A stretch of 64,000 nucleotides of DNA from Bacteroidales bacterium (GTDB lineage: Bacteria; Bacteroidota; Bacteroidia; Bacteroidales; F082). The position numbers and the translations under genes are program-made. The notes under the pieces are model-generated. The model was not told the origin of the DNA. It saw only the letters and a list, made by a program, of their open reading frames with translations, and did no database searches. Shown piece by piece: positions 24,681-33,584 of the stretch. Where the stretch lies: the NCBI GenBank assembly GCA_015709215.1, contig JACCQN010000008.1, positions 18,594 to 82,593 of the forward strand. Reading direction: 5' to 3'. How positions within the stretch are numbered: the stretch's first letter is position 1; every line of letters begins with the position of its first letter.

Positions 24681-27488
24681 ATGGATATAGCCCAGTTTAT
24701 ACGTGTATTTCGAAAAAACATCTTGCTGCTTATAGCTATTCCTTTGCTACTGGCTGTTGTGGTGTATTATTTTACACGAAATCAAAGTAAGGTATATGAA
24801 TCTGAAGCAATTATCTATACGGGAATCACTACTGGTTATTCTATCGAATCAACCGCCCAAAGGCCAACCGACTTTTTTAATACCTCCGCACAATTCGACA
24901 ACCTGATTAATCTTTTTAACTCCCGCCAAACTATTGTAGAATCAGCCATTATGCTATTGGCTCAAAATCTTTCACTGGAAACCTACAACACACAATATAT
25001 TTCGCGCGAGAATTTTGAAAAACTCAATCAAATGGTTCCCAAACGTGTGAAAGATATGGTAGTGAAAAATGGGAAAGCCGGTGTAGAGCGTGAAAAGGAA
25101 GATCAAATAAAAAATTTGGAAAAAGAAATAAGAAACCTCGAAAAAGAAATCAACAAAAAGAAAAACAGGGCTTTGGTTGAGCTCACAAATGGAAATGGGA
25201 ATAGAAATGATGCAGTTGCAGAACCTCAAACAGGAATAAACAAAAACGATGAGCTTTATTCAGACAGCCCAGATACCGGGGTTACCCAAAAAACACATGT
25301 AGTTCAGGCAGGAGAAACCCTTTTATCCATCTCCCAAAAATATGGCATTAGCCTTACAAAACTTAGAGAATTAAATCAGTTTGATGGTCAATTGCGTGTT
25401 GGACAACGTATTGTGATATCCTCCAATGAAGCTTCTTCCGGAAATTCCTATGGCTATTCCGAAAAAGTAGTAAATCTTTATGAAGAAGATGAGCTTTTAA
25501 ATGAAGTAGTAAATATGCCAGCTGTTGACCCCAATCAGCAAGCTGGTTCAGCTTCAGCCTTTGACTTCGATTTATTAGCTGATTCTGAAACATTTACAAT
25601 AGAAAAAGACCCAATTATACCCAGAGGTATTCGTGAAGATGATTTTTATAAAACCATTCAGAATTTTACCAATTATTACAACTCAAGCGACACCAATTTT
25701 ATTTATGGCTTGCTGCACTACGGGCAAAGTCCGCACTACAGCATAACTTCTTTAAAAACCCTGCAAATATACAGGATTAATAATAGTGACCTGGTTCGCT
25801 TGATATATACTTCTGATGATCCCGGAATTTGCCAGCAAACTTTAAAAATCATTGCACATGTTTTTGTAAAAAATTACAAACTGCTCAAAGAGAATCAAAC
25901 TGATCTTGTTGTTGCCTATTTCAAAAGTCAGGTAGATTCTGCCGACCTGCAGCTTCAAGCCGCTGAGGATAGGCTATTAAAATTTAATAAAAAGAACAAT
26001 ATTATTAACTATGCCGAGCAAACAAAATATATTGCTGCACAAAAAGAAGACCTTGATCTTTACTATCAAAACGAACAAGTAAGAATGGCTCAGGCCGCTG
26101 CATCCTTGCGCGAGCTCGAAACAAAACTTACCCGTAGGGATAGTATTTACCTAAAGAGCGACATGATCAATCAGAAAAGGAAACAGTTTGCGGATATTTC
26201 AGAAAAAATTCTGATAAACGAGCTAGCTGAAGACTATGATCAACGAATTGGTAAAGAGATATCAAGGTTGCGAAATGAATCTGACCGACTAAGAGATGAA
26301 ATAAAACTGTACGTAGATCAGCTTTATTTGTATAGTCACTCAACACAGGGAGTTCCAATAGCTGCTTTATTGGATGAATGGCTTAAAAATGCGCTGAGTT
26401 ATGAAGAAGCTAAAGCCAGCCTTGTTGTGCTTTCCCGAAGAAAAATGGATTTCGTAAGAACCTACCAACGCTTTGCCCCGCTTGGCGCTATGCTTAAAAG
26501 AATCGAGAGAGAGATTACTGTTGCAGAGCAATCCTACCTCGAACTCTTACGCAGCCTTAATCTTGCAAAAATGCGCCAGCAAAATCTGCAGATGGCAACC
26601 AATATCCGAATCGTTGACCCTCCTTATTTCCCTTTAAATGCAAAAGCTTCAAGAGCACGATTCCTGGTGCCTGCTGCAGCTGTGATTGGCTTTTTACTCG
26701 TCGCCTTTATTATTTTGGTTCTGGAATATTTTGATCAATCACTCAGAAATCCTGAACGTGTTGCTAAAACTATAAAACTTAAAATGGCTGGTGCTTATCC
26801 TTATCTGGGTTCGAACATCGAAATGAAAAATCGCGCAGTAATCAGTAATCGTCTGATTGAGATGATCCTTCAAAACTTGAAACTTCAGTTAACGCATAAT
26901 GCCGTTTTTCCTGCACAGAAACCCTATTTTATTTTATTCTTTAGCACACAGGATCAGACAGGTAAAACATTTATTGCGCACAAACTAGCCAATAAACTCA
27001 GAACCTATGGTGAAAAAGTTCTGGTTCTGAATTACAAAAGCAACGATGATATTGAGTCAGATCAGGATGATTTCAACTTGACCTATCCATACCAAATTGC
27101 TGAAAACTTTGCGAAAGCAACCTCACTCAAAGATTTAATCAGTGATCACATCCTCAGAAAAGAAAACTACCTTTACGACTATATCTTCCTTGAAATTCCA
27201 TCAATCATCTATCACGATTATCCACTCGAACTTATGCAGGAAGTAGATGCCTCACTTATGCTTTTGAAATCCAGTAGCAAATGGAATAAAGCTGATGAAG
27301 GAGCACTGAATATACTTAAAAATGTGCTGCGGGAAGACCCCATGATCATTATGAATGAAGCAGAGGATTATGCTATCGAAGAGATCATATCAGGTATCAA
27401 AGTAAAGAAGTCATCTCCATTTTGGGCTAAAGTACGACACACACTTACCTACCCTGCCAGGATTAAAATTCAGGTAAAAGAAAGCTAA
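24681..27488 (+). CDS. Wzz/GumC-type polysaccharide copolymerase with LysM and degenerate tyrosine-kinase-like domain
   Basis: This 935-residue inner-membrane protein controls chain length and export. A first helix lies at 13-33 and a second at about 661-683, framing a large periplasmic part with coiled coils (145-165, 420-560). A LysM domain sits in the periplasmic loop at about 204-249 (THVVQAGETLLSISQKYGIS, GQLRVGQRIVIS), which is unusual for this family and would bind peptidoglycan or glycan. The cytosolic C-terminus (about 740-935) resembles a BY-kinase: TQDQTGKT near 755-762 is the Walker A loop, but the A-prime motif (VLNYKSN) and Walker B (FLEIPS) lack their aspartates and no tyrosine cluster exists. 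Kinase activity is therefore unlikely. Confidence 0.85.
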   Translation: MDIAQFIRVFRKNILLLIAIPLLLAVVVYYFTRNQSKVYESEAIIYTGITTGYSIESTAQRPTDFFNTSAQFDNLINLFNSRQTIVESAIMLLAQNLSLETYNTQYISRENFEKLNQMVPKRVKDMVVKNGKAGVEREKEDQIKNLEKEIRNLEKEINKKKNRALVELTNGNGNRNDAVAEPQTGINKNDELYSDSPDTGVTQKTHVVQAGETLLSISQKYGISLTKLRELNQFDGQLRVGQRIVISSNEASSGNSYGYSEKVVNLYEEDELLNEVVNMPAVDPNQQAGSASAFDFDLLADSETFTIEKDPIIPRGIREDDFYKTIQNFTNYYNSSDTNFIYGLLHYGQSPHYSITSLKTLQIYRINNSDLVRLIYTSDDPGICQQTLKIIAHVFVKNYKLLKENQTDLVVAYFKSQVDSADLQLQAAEDRLLKFNKKNNIINYAEQTKYIAAQKEDLDLYYQNEQVRMAQAAASLRELETKLTRRDSIYLKSDMINQKRKQFADISEKILINELAEDYDQRIGKEISRLRNESDRLRDEIKLYVDQLYLYSHSTQGVPIAALLDEWLKNALSYEEAKASLVVLSRRKMDFVRTYQRFAPLGAMLKRIEREITVAEQSYLELLRSLNLAKMRQQNLQMATNIRIVDPPYFPLNAKASRARFLVPAAAVIGFLLVAFIILVLEYFDQSLRNPERVAKTIKLKMAGAYPYLGSNIEMKNRAVISNRLIEMILQNLKLQLTHNAVFPAQKPYFILFFSTQDQTGKTFIAHKLANKLRTYGEKVLVLNYKSNDDIESDQDDFNLTYPYQIAENFAKATSLKDLISDHILRKENYLYDYIFLEIPSIIYHDYPLELMQEVDASLMLLKSSSKWNKADEGALNILKNVLREDPMIIMNEAEDYAIEEIISGIKVKKSSPFWAKVRHTLTYPARIKIQVKES

Positions 27489-27496
27489 CCTGAACC

Positions 27497-28927
27497 ATGA
27501 ACAGATTCAGGCAAATAATAACCAGCAATAACTTTTTATCGCTGGCCAATAATGGCCTCGTAGCTGTGTTTGCTTTTCTGAGTTTTATTATGTTGGTCAG
27601 GATGGTGCCTCAGGAAACCTTTGGTGAATGGATTTTGTTTATTACCGCTTCCAATTTTCTGGATATGCTGCGCTTTGGTATTACAAGAACAGCACTTATC
27701 AGATTTTTGTCTGGTGCACATGACACTGAAGCTAAGTCTCTTATGGGGGCCAATAATGTTATTAACCTGATTTCGACAATCCTGCTTGCGTTAATTCTCT
27801 TCGTTATTTACTATTTCGCTAAAGACACGATTCAAAATTCAGGCTTTGATTTATTTTTCAAATGGTATCCCCTGCTGGCATTTCTTACCTTGCCTTTCAA
27901 TAATGCCCAGTCAGTTTTACAAGCTCAGCTTAGATTTGATAAAATGCTATGGCTGAGACTTTTAAACGTTGGTGGTTTTATGCTTTTTCTAACAGCAAAT
28001 CTTTTTCTCAAATATGATATTTCGGTAATCCTTTGGGCTTATTTGCTTTCGAACCTGCTGAGTTCAATGCTGGCAAGTGCTTACAACTGGGATGGAATAC
28101 GCTTTATCTTTAAAACAAAAAGTGAAGCTGTAAAGACCATTTTAAACTTTGGAAAATACACCACTGGAACGCTCATTGGAAGTAATTTACTTAAAAGTTC
28201 TGATACCTTTATTATTGGATTGAGTGCTTTTTTAGGACCTTTGGGGGTGGCATTATACAGCATCCCGCTCAAACTTACCGAAATTATTGAAATCCCGTTA
28301 AGAAGTTTTGCAGCAACAGCTTTTCCGGGCATGTCGAAGGCCAGCCTTGATAATAATCCAAATGAGGTAAAAAGAATTTTTTACGCCAATGCCGGAGGTA
28401 TGACCTTTTTGATGATCCCGGTGATGATTTTCAGTTTTATTTTCGCAAAAGAAATAGTTTTTATCCTTGGAGGTAGCGATTACATCATCACTGCTAATAT
28501 CTTTAGGGTTTTTTGTATTTATGGATTGTTACTGCCAATTGACCGTTTTATTGGGGTTGCATTAGACAGCATTAATCGACCGAAAAGTAATTTTTATAAA
28601 GTTTTATATATGGCAAGTGCCAATATTATAGGTGATTTATTAGTCGTGTTTGGATTACCTACGCTGATCTTAGGATTCTCATTTTTCGTACTGTTGTTTT
28701 CTGGAATAATGCCTGATAATGCCTATGATTTAGCTCATGGTTTCACGGTGATAAAAACGCTGGAAGGTGTTGCTTTTGTGACTATTTTATTCACATTAAC
28801 AGGGATTTCTATTGGTTACTATTACCTAATTAAAACTATAGATATCAAATTTTTAGATATCTTCAGGATAGGTTATGCTGAAGGATCCAGGATAATAAAA
28901 ACCTATCTACCTGACAGAAAAAGTTAA
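27497..28927 (+). CDS. Wzx-type polysaccharide flippase (MATE/MOP superfamily)
   Basis: The 476-residue protein has about 12-14 membrane helices and the oligosaccharide flippase pattern: an N-terminal NGLVAVFAFLSFIMLVRMV helix, GEWILFITASNFLDMLRFG and a central FGKYTTGTLIGSNLLKSSDT. The segment FAATAFPGMSKASLD recalls the motif of Wzx proteins. It would move lipid-linked repeat units across the inner membrane for polymerisation by the next gene product. Gap to the Wzz gene is eight bases. Confidence 0.85.
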   Translation: MNRFRQIITSNNFLSLANNGLVAVFAFLSFIMLVRMVPQETFGEWILFITASNFLDMLRFGITRTALIRFLSGAHDTEAKSLMGANNVINLISTILLALILFVIYYFAKDTIQNSGFDLFFKWYPLLAFLTLPFNNAQSVLQAQLRFDKMLWLRLLNVGGFMLFLTANLFLKYDISVILWAYLLSNLLSSMLASAYNWDGIRFIFKTKSEAVKTILNFGKYTTGTLIGSNLLKSSDTFIIGLSAFLGPLGVALYSIPLKLTEIIEIPLRSFAATAFPGMSKASLDNNPNEVKRIFYANAGGMTFLMIPVMIFSFIFAKEIVFILGGSDYIITANIFRVFCIYGLLLPIDRFIGVALDSINRPKSNFYKVLYMASANIIGDLLVVFGLPTLILGFSFFVLLFSGIMPDNAYDLAHGFTVIKTLEGVAFVTILFTLTGISIGYYYLIKTIDIKFLDIFRIGYAEGSRIIKTYLPDRKS

Positions 28928-28945
28928 TTTTATTAATTTTATACA

Positions 28946-30442
28946 ATGATGTTTTCTTTTTTAAAGGATAAAATTGGTTCAGATAAACTGCATCACCCAT
29001 TAGTGATTGCAGCTTTATTTCTTGTTACTATTATCCTGGGTATAGTTATCGCTAAAGGTGGCATTTTGATTGCTGTGGCATTGGTTGTGCTTTTTCCTGT
29101 CATTATCTATTTTAACCGCTTTTTTACTAACCCCCGAATTGGAATCTATACCATTGTAATACTTGGCTTTATAGCTATTGGTTTAACCCGCTATATTCCA
29201 AACATTCCATTTGGTTTGTCCGTTGATGGATTCCTTGTCCTGACTTACATAGCAGTTTTTTTCAGATATTTTAATGATGGCATTAAATGGCAGAATGCCA
29301 ACCGTGATCTCACTTACCTGGCAATTATTTGGTTTGCTTATTCCGTCTTACAACTTGTTAATCCTGAAGCACTAAGTCGTACAGCATGGTTTTATGCCAT
29401 GCGTGGTATTTCGCTATATATGTTGTTGTTAGTGCCCTTAAGTTTTATGATTTTCAATAGGTTGCGATTTCTTTATGTATTCTTGTACTTATGGGGTATT
29501 TTTTCCATTCTTGGAACACTCAAAGGTTTACAACAGCTTTATATAGGTCCCGACAGCGCTGAACAGTACTGGTTAGATACTGTTGGAGCTGTAACTCACA
29601 TCTTATTTGGAGAGTTGCGTGTTTTTTCATTTTTCAGCGATGCAGGACAATTTGGTGCTGCCCAGGGAGCTGCGGGTGTTGTAGGGCTTTTAGTTGCCAT
29701 GAGTATTAAAGGTTTGCCCAATAAAATATTTTTCACAATTATGGGTGTGATGGGACTGTGGGGCATGATGATTTCGGGAACTCGCGGAGCAATGATAGTG
29801 CCGATGGTCGCTGGTATAACATATATCATTCACAGAAAAAACTTTAGGGTTATCGTAATTGGAGGTTTAATTCTTGCTCTTGTTTATGCCTTTTTTGCAT
29901 ACACATATATTGGACAAAGCAACTCTCAAATCAGACGTATGCGAACTGCCTTCAGACCCGAAGAAGATGAATCATATCTTGTGCGTCTCGAAAACAGAAG
30001 GATTCTGGCAGGATATTTAGCTACACGACCTTTTGGTGGAGGAATTGGAAGTGCGGGTGATTGGGGAAAACGTTTTTCGCCACAAGGTTTTCTAGCACAA
30101 ATTGCTACAGATAGCTGGTATGTTCAAATATGGGCTGAGCAAGGTATAATTGGATTGATTTTGCACCTTTTTATATTATCTTACATCTTAATAAAGGGCT
30201 CATACCTGATAATGTTCAAACTTAAGGAGCCTGAATTGCGTGGCATAATGAGTGCCCTCATGGCAGGATTTACCGGAATCATGGGGGCTAGTTACGGAAA
30301 CGGAGTATTAGGTCAAATGCCTACCGGGATTTTGATCTACATCAGTTGGACCATGATCTTTATGAGCAGACAACTTGAAAGAGAATATACTTATCTGGTA
30401 AGCCAAGGAAAATCACCATGGTCGCTTGAAAATAATACCTGA
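28946..30442 (+). CDS. Wzy/O-antigen ligase-like polysaccharide polymerase
   Basis: The 498-residue protein has about 12 hydrophobic helices. A large soluble loop near residues 330-400 contains SQIRRMRTAFRPEEDESYLV and RPFGGGIGSAGDWG, the arrangement of the O-antigen_lig (WaaL/Wzy) domain in which an Arg and a His/Glu region act in sugar transfer. In Wzx/Wzy-type systems such a protein joins repeat units on the periplasmic side. Its start follows the flippase by 18 bases, and the next gene comes after a slightly longer gap of 61 bases. Confidence 0.82.
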   Translation: MMFSFLKDKIGSDKLHHPLVIAALFLVTIILGIVIAKGGILIAVALVVLFPVIIYFNRFFTNPRIGIYTIVILGFIAIGLTRYIPNIPFGLSVDGFLVLTYIAVFFRYFNDGIKWQNANRDLTYLAIIWFAYSVLQLVNPEALSRTAWFYAMRGISLYMLLLVPLSFMIFNRLRFLYVFLYLWGIFSILGTLKGLQQLYIGPDSAEQYWLDTVGAVTHILFGELRVFSFFSDAGQFGAAQGAAGVVGLLVAMSIKGLPNKIFFTIMGVMGLWGMMISGTRGAMIVPMVAGITYIIHRKNFRVIVIGGLILALVYAFFAYTYIGQSNSQIRRMRTAFRPEEDESYLVRLENRRILAGYLATRPFGGGIGSAGDWGKRFSPQGFLAQIATDSWYVQIWAEQGIIGLILHLFILSYILIKGSYLIMFKLKEPELRGIMSALMAGFTGIMGASYGNGVLGQMPTGILIYISWTMIFMSRQLEREYTYLVSQGKSPWSLENNT

Positions 30443-30503
30443 AGTATTTTGTTGAATATAAAAGGTTTTTATGGTATATTCGATCTTTATTTGATCTACC
30501 TGC

Positions 30504-31421
30504 ATGAAACAAAATACTGCTGATGCTGATAAATGGCCGCTAGTCTCTGTAATAACAGTTAATTATAACCAGAGTGGCGTTACACTTGATTTCCTAAACT
30601 CCTTAAGGTTATGCTCTTACCCCAATTTAGAAATTTGGGTGGTCGATAATGCCTCTCCAAATGATACACCCGATCGTCTAAAAGAAGCCTATCCTGAAAT
30701 TAATCTGATTAAGACAGAAAAAAACCTCGGATTTGCTGGAGGAAATAATGTTGCCGTAAAAATGGCTCAAGGTGATTATCTGTTGTTCATCAATAATGAC
30801 ACCGAAGTAGAGCCGAATTTTTTACAGCCCCTGGTACAGTTACTTGAGAACCATCCCGAAATTGGCATGGTAAGTCCAAAAATTCACTACTTTCATACAG
30901 AAAAAACCTTTCAATATGCTGGTTTTACGCCTATTAATCCCATCACAATACGTAATCGCGCAATTGGATTTGGAGAGTTAGATCAAGGTCAGTATGATCA
31001 TACCATCCCTACCGGATCTATTTTTGGAGCTGCCATGCTTGTCCCACGCAAAGTGATTGAGAAGGTTGGAATGATGGCAGATGTTTTTTTCCTTTATTAT
31101 GAAGAACATGATTGGGCAGCGCGCATCGAACGCGCTGGATATCAGTTATATTATGATGGAAGGTCGACTGTAAAACACAAGGAATCTATTTCAACGGTAA
31201 AAGATAGTCCTTTTCAGATTTTTTACCTTAACCGCGGACGAATTCTATATGCCAGACGAAATAATCGTGGACTGACAAAATTTCTTAGCCTGCTTTTCCT
31301 TTATCTGATCAGTATGCCGAAAATTATGCTTGTTTATCTGGTAAAAGGAAGACCTGATTTAGCAAAAGCGATTTTCAAAGCAGTTTGGTGGAATTTGACT
31401 AACAAAGCCCAAATAAACTAA
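30504..31421 (+). CDS. Family 2 glycosyltransferase, paralogue A1 (first copy of a duplicated module)
   Basis: The 305-residue soluble GT2 has VSVITVNYNQSG, the GT-A strand VVDNASPNDT, GFAGGNN and the nucleotide-sugar metal motif INNDTE. A C-terminal FFLYYEEHDWAARIERAG motif follows, as in rhamnosyl- and related transferases. The last third has a basic, amphipathic segment (LIKVYL region) that may bind the membrane. It adds a sugar to the lipid-linked repeat unit in the cytosol; donor and acceptor are unknown. The gene at 32664 encodes a close relative and the next gene is its regular partner. Confidence 0.88.
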   Translation: MKQNTADADKWPLVSVITVNYNQSGVTLDFLNSLRLCSYPNLEIWVVDNASPNDTPDRLKEAYPEINLIKTEKNLGFAGGNNVAVKMAQGDYLLFINNDTEVEPNFLQPLVQLLENHPEIGMVSPKIHYFHTEKTFQYAGFTPINPITIRNRAIGFGELDQGQYDHTIPTGSIFGAAMLVPRKVIEKVGMMADVFFLYYEEHDWAARIERAGYQLYYDGRSTVKHKESISTVKDSPFQIFYLNRGRILYARRNNRGLTKFLSLLFLYLISMPKIMLVYLVKGRPDLAKAIFKAVWWNLTNKAQIN

Positions 31422-31425
31422 AGCG

Positions 31426-32655
31426 ATGAATATCATCAGGATTATCTTAATTGTATTGGAGTTATTGGTTTTCAGCTATTTTGTGTTTGCAGTGCTGTAC
31501 ATTTTCATTTTTGGTTTTGCCTCCCTTTTTAAACAAAGAATTCCAGCAAAAAAAATGGACAAAATGCGAAAGTTTGCTGTCATGATCCCGGGTTATAAAG
31601 AAGATCTTGTGATTGTTGATGTAGCAATAGATGCACTGCAACAGGATTATCCAAAAGAATTGTTTGAAGTAATAGTGATCGCAGATTCTTTTAAACCCGA
31701 AACACTGGAAGCCTTACAAAAATTACCTATTCGGGTAGAAGTAGTTGTTTTTGAAGTAAGTAAGAAATCAAAGGCACTTAATAAATGTATGGCATCGATT
31801 GGAGACAACTATGATGTAGCTATGATTTTGGACGCTGACAATATCATGGAGCATGATGTATTACCTAAAATTAATGAGGCTTTTAATCGGGGGTTTTATG
31901 CGGTTCAGGGACATAGGATGGCAAAAAACACTAACACGAATTTCGCTATCCTCGATGCCATCAGCGAGGAGATTAACAATGCAATTTTCAGAAAAGGACA
32001 TCGCGTGCTTGGATTATCATCGGCCTTAATTGGTTCGGGGATGGCAATTGATTACAAAATCTACAAGAGCTTTATGTCGGAGATTGATTCAGTTGGAGAG
32101 GACAAAGAACTGGAAATGCGCTTGCTACGAAATGATTATCAGATTGAATACGTTGAAGATGCACGCATTTATGACGAAAAAACATCCCAATCAAAAGTTT
32201 TTGTCAATCAGCGAAGGCGGTGGATAGCCGCACAATTACTTCATTTTCGCGATTATTTTTTCCCTGGTTTTATTCATCTGCTAAAAACAGGCAATATCGA
32301 TTTTTTTGATAAAGTTTTACAAATGATTCAACCACCGCGCATCCTGCTAAGCGGTATCTTGTTCATCCTCACTTTAAGTTCGGGCTTGGTATATTTCTTT
32401 CAACTAAATTTCATCAGTCAGTGGTTCAGCCTTGGCTTTTATTTCTGGTTACCCCTCCTATTACTTACCGGAATTGTATTATGGATTTCGATTCCCCGTA
32501 AGTTTTTCAATAAGAGAACTTATAAAGCTTTGCTTTCGCTACCGGCGGGTTTTCTGCTCATGTTTCTAAGTTTGTTAAAAATCAGAGGTGCCGGAAGTCG
32601 CTTCATTCATACAACTCATTCTCACACTGAAAAAGTGACTAAAAAAGCTAAATAA
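31426..32655 (+). CDS. Membrane-bound family 2 glycosyltransferase, paralogue B1
   Basis: The 409-residue protein has an N-terminal helix (9-32), a cytosolic GT-A domain with IVIADSFKPET, LDADN (the DxD site) and the acceptor-binding QRRRWIAAQ (QxxRW). Two C-terminal helices (about 305-325 and 340-360) complete it. This is the architecture of processive GT2 enzymes (cellulose and hyaluronan synthase). The family-specific stretches NTNFAILDAISEEINN and FRKGHRVLGLSSALIGSGMA recur almost unchanged in the paralogue at 33581. It follows its partner by four bases. Confidence 0.88.
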   Translation: MNIIRIILIVLELLVFSYFVFAVLYIFIFGFASLFKQRIPAKKMDKMRKFAVMIPGYKEDLVIVDVAIDALQQDYPKELFEVIVIADSFKPETLEALQKLPIRVEVVVFEVSKKSKALNKCMASIGDNYDVAMILDADNIMEHDVLPKINEAFNRGFYAVQGHRMAKNTNTNFAILDAISEEINNAIFRKGHRVLGLSSALIGSGMAIDYKIYKSFMSEIDSVGEDKELEMRLLRNDYQIEYVEDARIYDEKTSQSKVFVNQRRRWIAAQLLHFRDYFFPGFIHLLKTGNIDFFDKVLQMIQPPRILLSGILFILTLSSGLVYFFQLNFISQWFSLGFYFWLPLLLLTGIVLWISIPRKFFNKRTYKALLSLPAGFLLMFLSLLKIRGAGSRFIHTTHSHTEKVTKKAK

Positions 32656-32663
32656 CACTTACT

Positions 32664-33584
32664 ATGTCTGCACAGTATCCTTTGGTTTCTATCATAACGG
32701 TCAACTATAACCAGGCCGAAGTTACCTGTGCCCTGATTGAATCGCTAAATCGCATCACTTATCCCAATTTAGAAGTGATTGTTATCGATAATGCTTCTCC
32801 TGATGATGACGCTTCTATAATAAAGCAACGGTATCCTAACGTGATTTTTATAGAAAATCCAATCAATTATGGGTTTGCAGCAGGAAATAATTTTGGCTTG
32901 ATGCGCGCAAGAGGTAAATACGTTCTGCTTCTGAATAACGACATTGAAGTGCCATCAAATTTCATGGAACCACTGGTCGAAAAACTTGAAAAAAATCCAC
33001 AGATTGGCGCCGTAAGTCCAAAAATCAAGTTTTACTATCAGCCTGATACTATCCAATATGCAGGATATACTCCAATCAATTACATTACCATGCGTAATAC
33101 TTCGATTGGTTATTGGCAAAAAGACAGCGGCCAGTTTAATGAAGACCGTGAAACAGCTTATGCGCATGGAGCAGCTATGATGGTGCCAATGGAGGTAGTA
33201 AAAAAAGTTGGGCTGATGTCGTATATTTTTTTTCTTTACTACGAGGAAGCCGACTGGTGTGCCAGAATCAAAGCTGCGGGATACCAAATATGGTTTGTAC
33301 ACAATAGCCATGTGCTTCACAAAGAATCAGTGAGCACCGGGCGTCTCAGTGCCTTGAAAATTTACTATCAAAACAGAAATCGCATTGTATTCATGCGACG
33401 TAATGTTCACGGAAAAGACTTTTATTTGGGCATCCTTTATCAACTGCTTGTTGCTATTCCAAAAAATGCATTTAAGTTTTTATTAAAAGGAAAAATTAAA
33501 CTTTTCTACGCTTATTATCAAGCTATTGGATGGAATTTAAAACACTTATTTGACGCTGAAATTCACGAAAACCCACAACTATGA
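32664..33584 (+). CDS. Family 2 glycosyltransferase, paralogue A2 (second copy)
   Basis: The 306-residue GT2 repeats the layout of the gene at 30504: VSIITVNYNQAEVT, VIDNASPDD, YGFAAGNN, LNNDIE, QYAGYTPINYITMRNTSIG, FFLYYEEADWCARIKAAG and HKESVSTG. It is diverged over the C-terminal third and its DxD region differs (NND-I versus NND-T). This suggests two related enzymes that add neighbouring or similar sugars. Its stop overlaps the start of the next gene (ATGA), so the pair is translationally coupled. Confidence 0.88.
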   Translation: MSAQYPLVSIITVNYNQAEVTCALIESLNRITYPNLEVIVIDNASPDDDASIIKQRYPNVIFIENPINYGFAAGNNFGLMRARGKYVLLLNNDIEVPSNFMEPLVEKLEKNPQIGAVSPKIKFYYQPDTIQYAGYTPINYITMRNTSIGYWQKDSGQFNEDRETAYAHGAAMMVPMEVVKKVGLMSYIFFLYYEEADWCARIKAAGYQIWFVHNSHVLHKESVSTGRLSALKIYYQNRNRIVFMRRNVHGKDFYLGILYQLLVAIPKNAFKFLLKGKIKLFYAYYQAIGWNLKHLFDAEIHENPQL

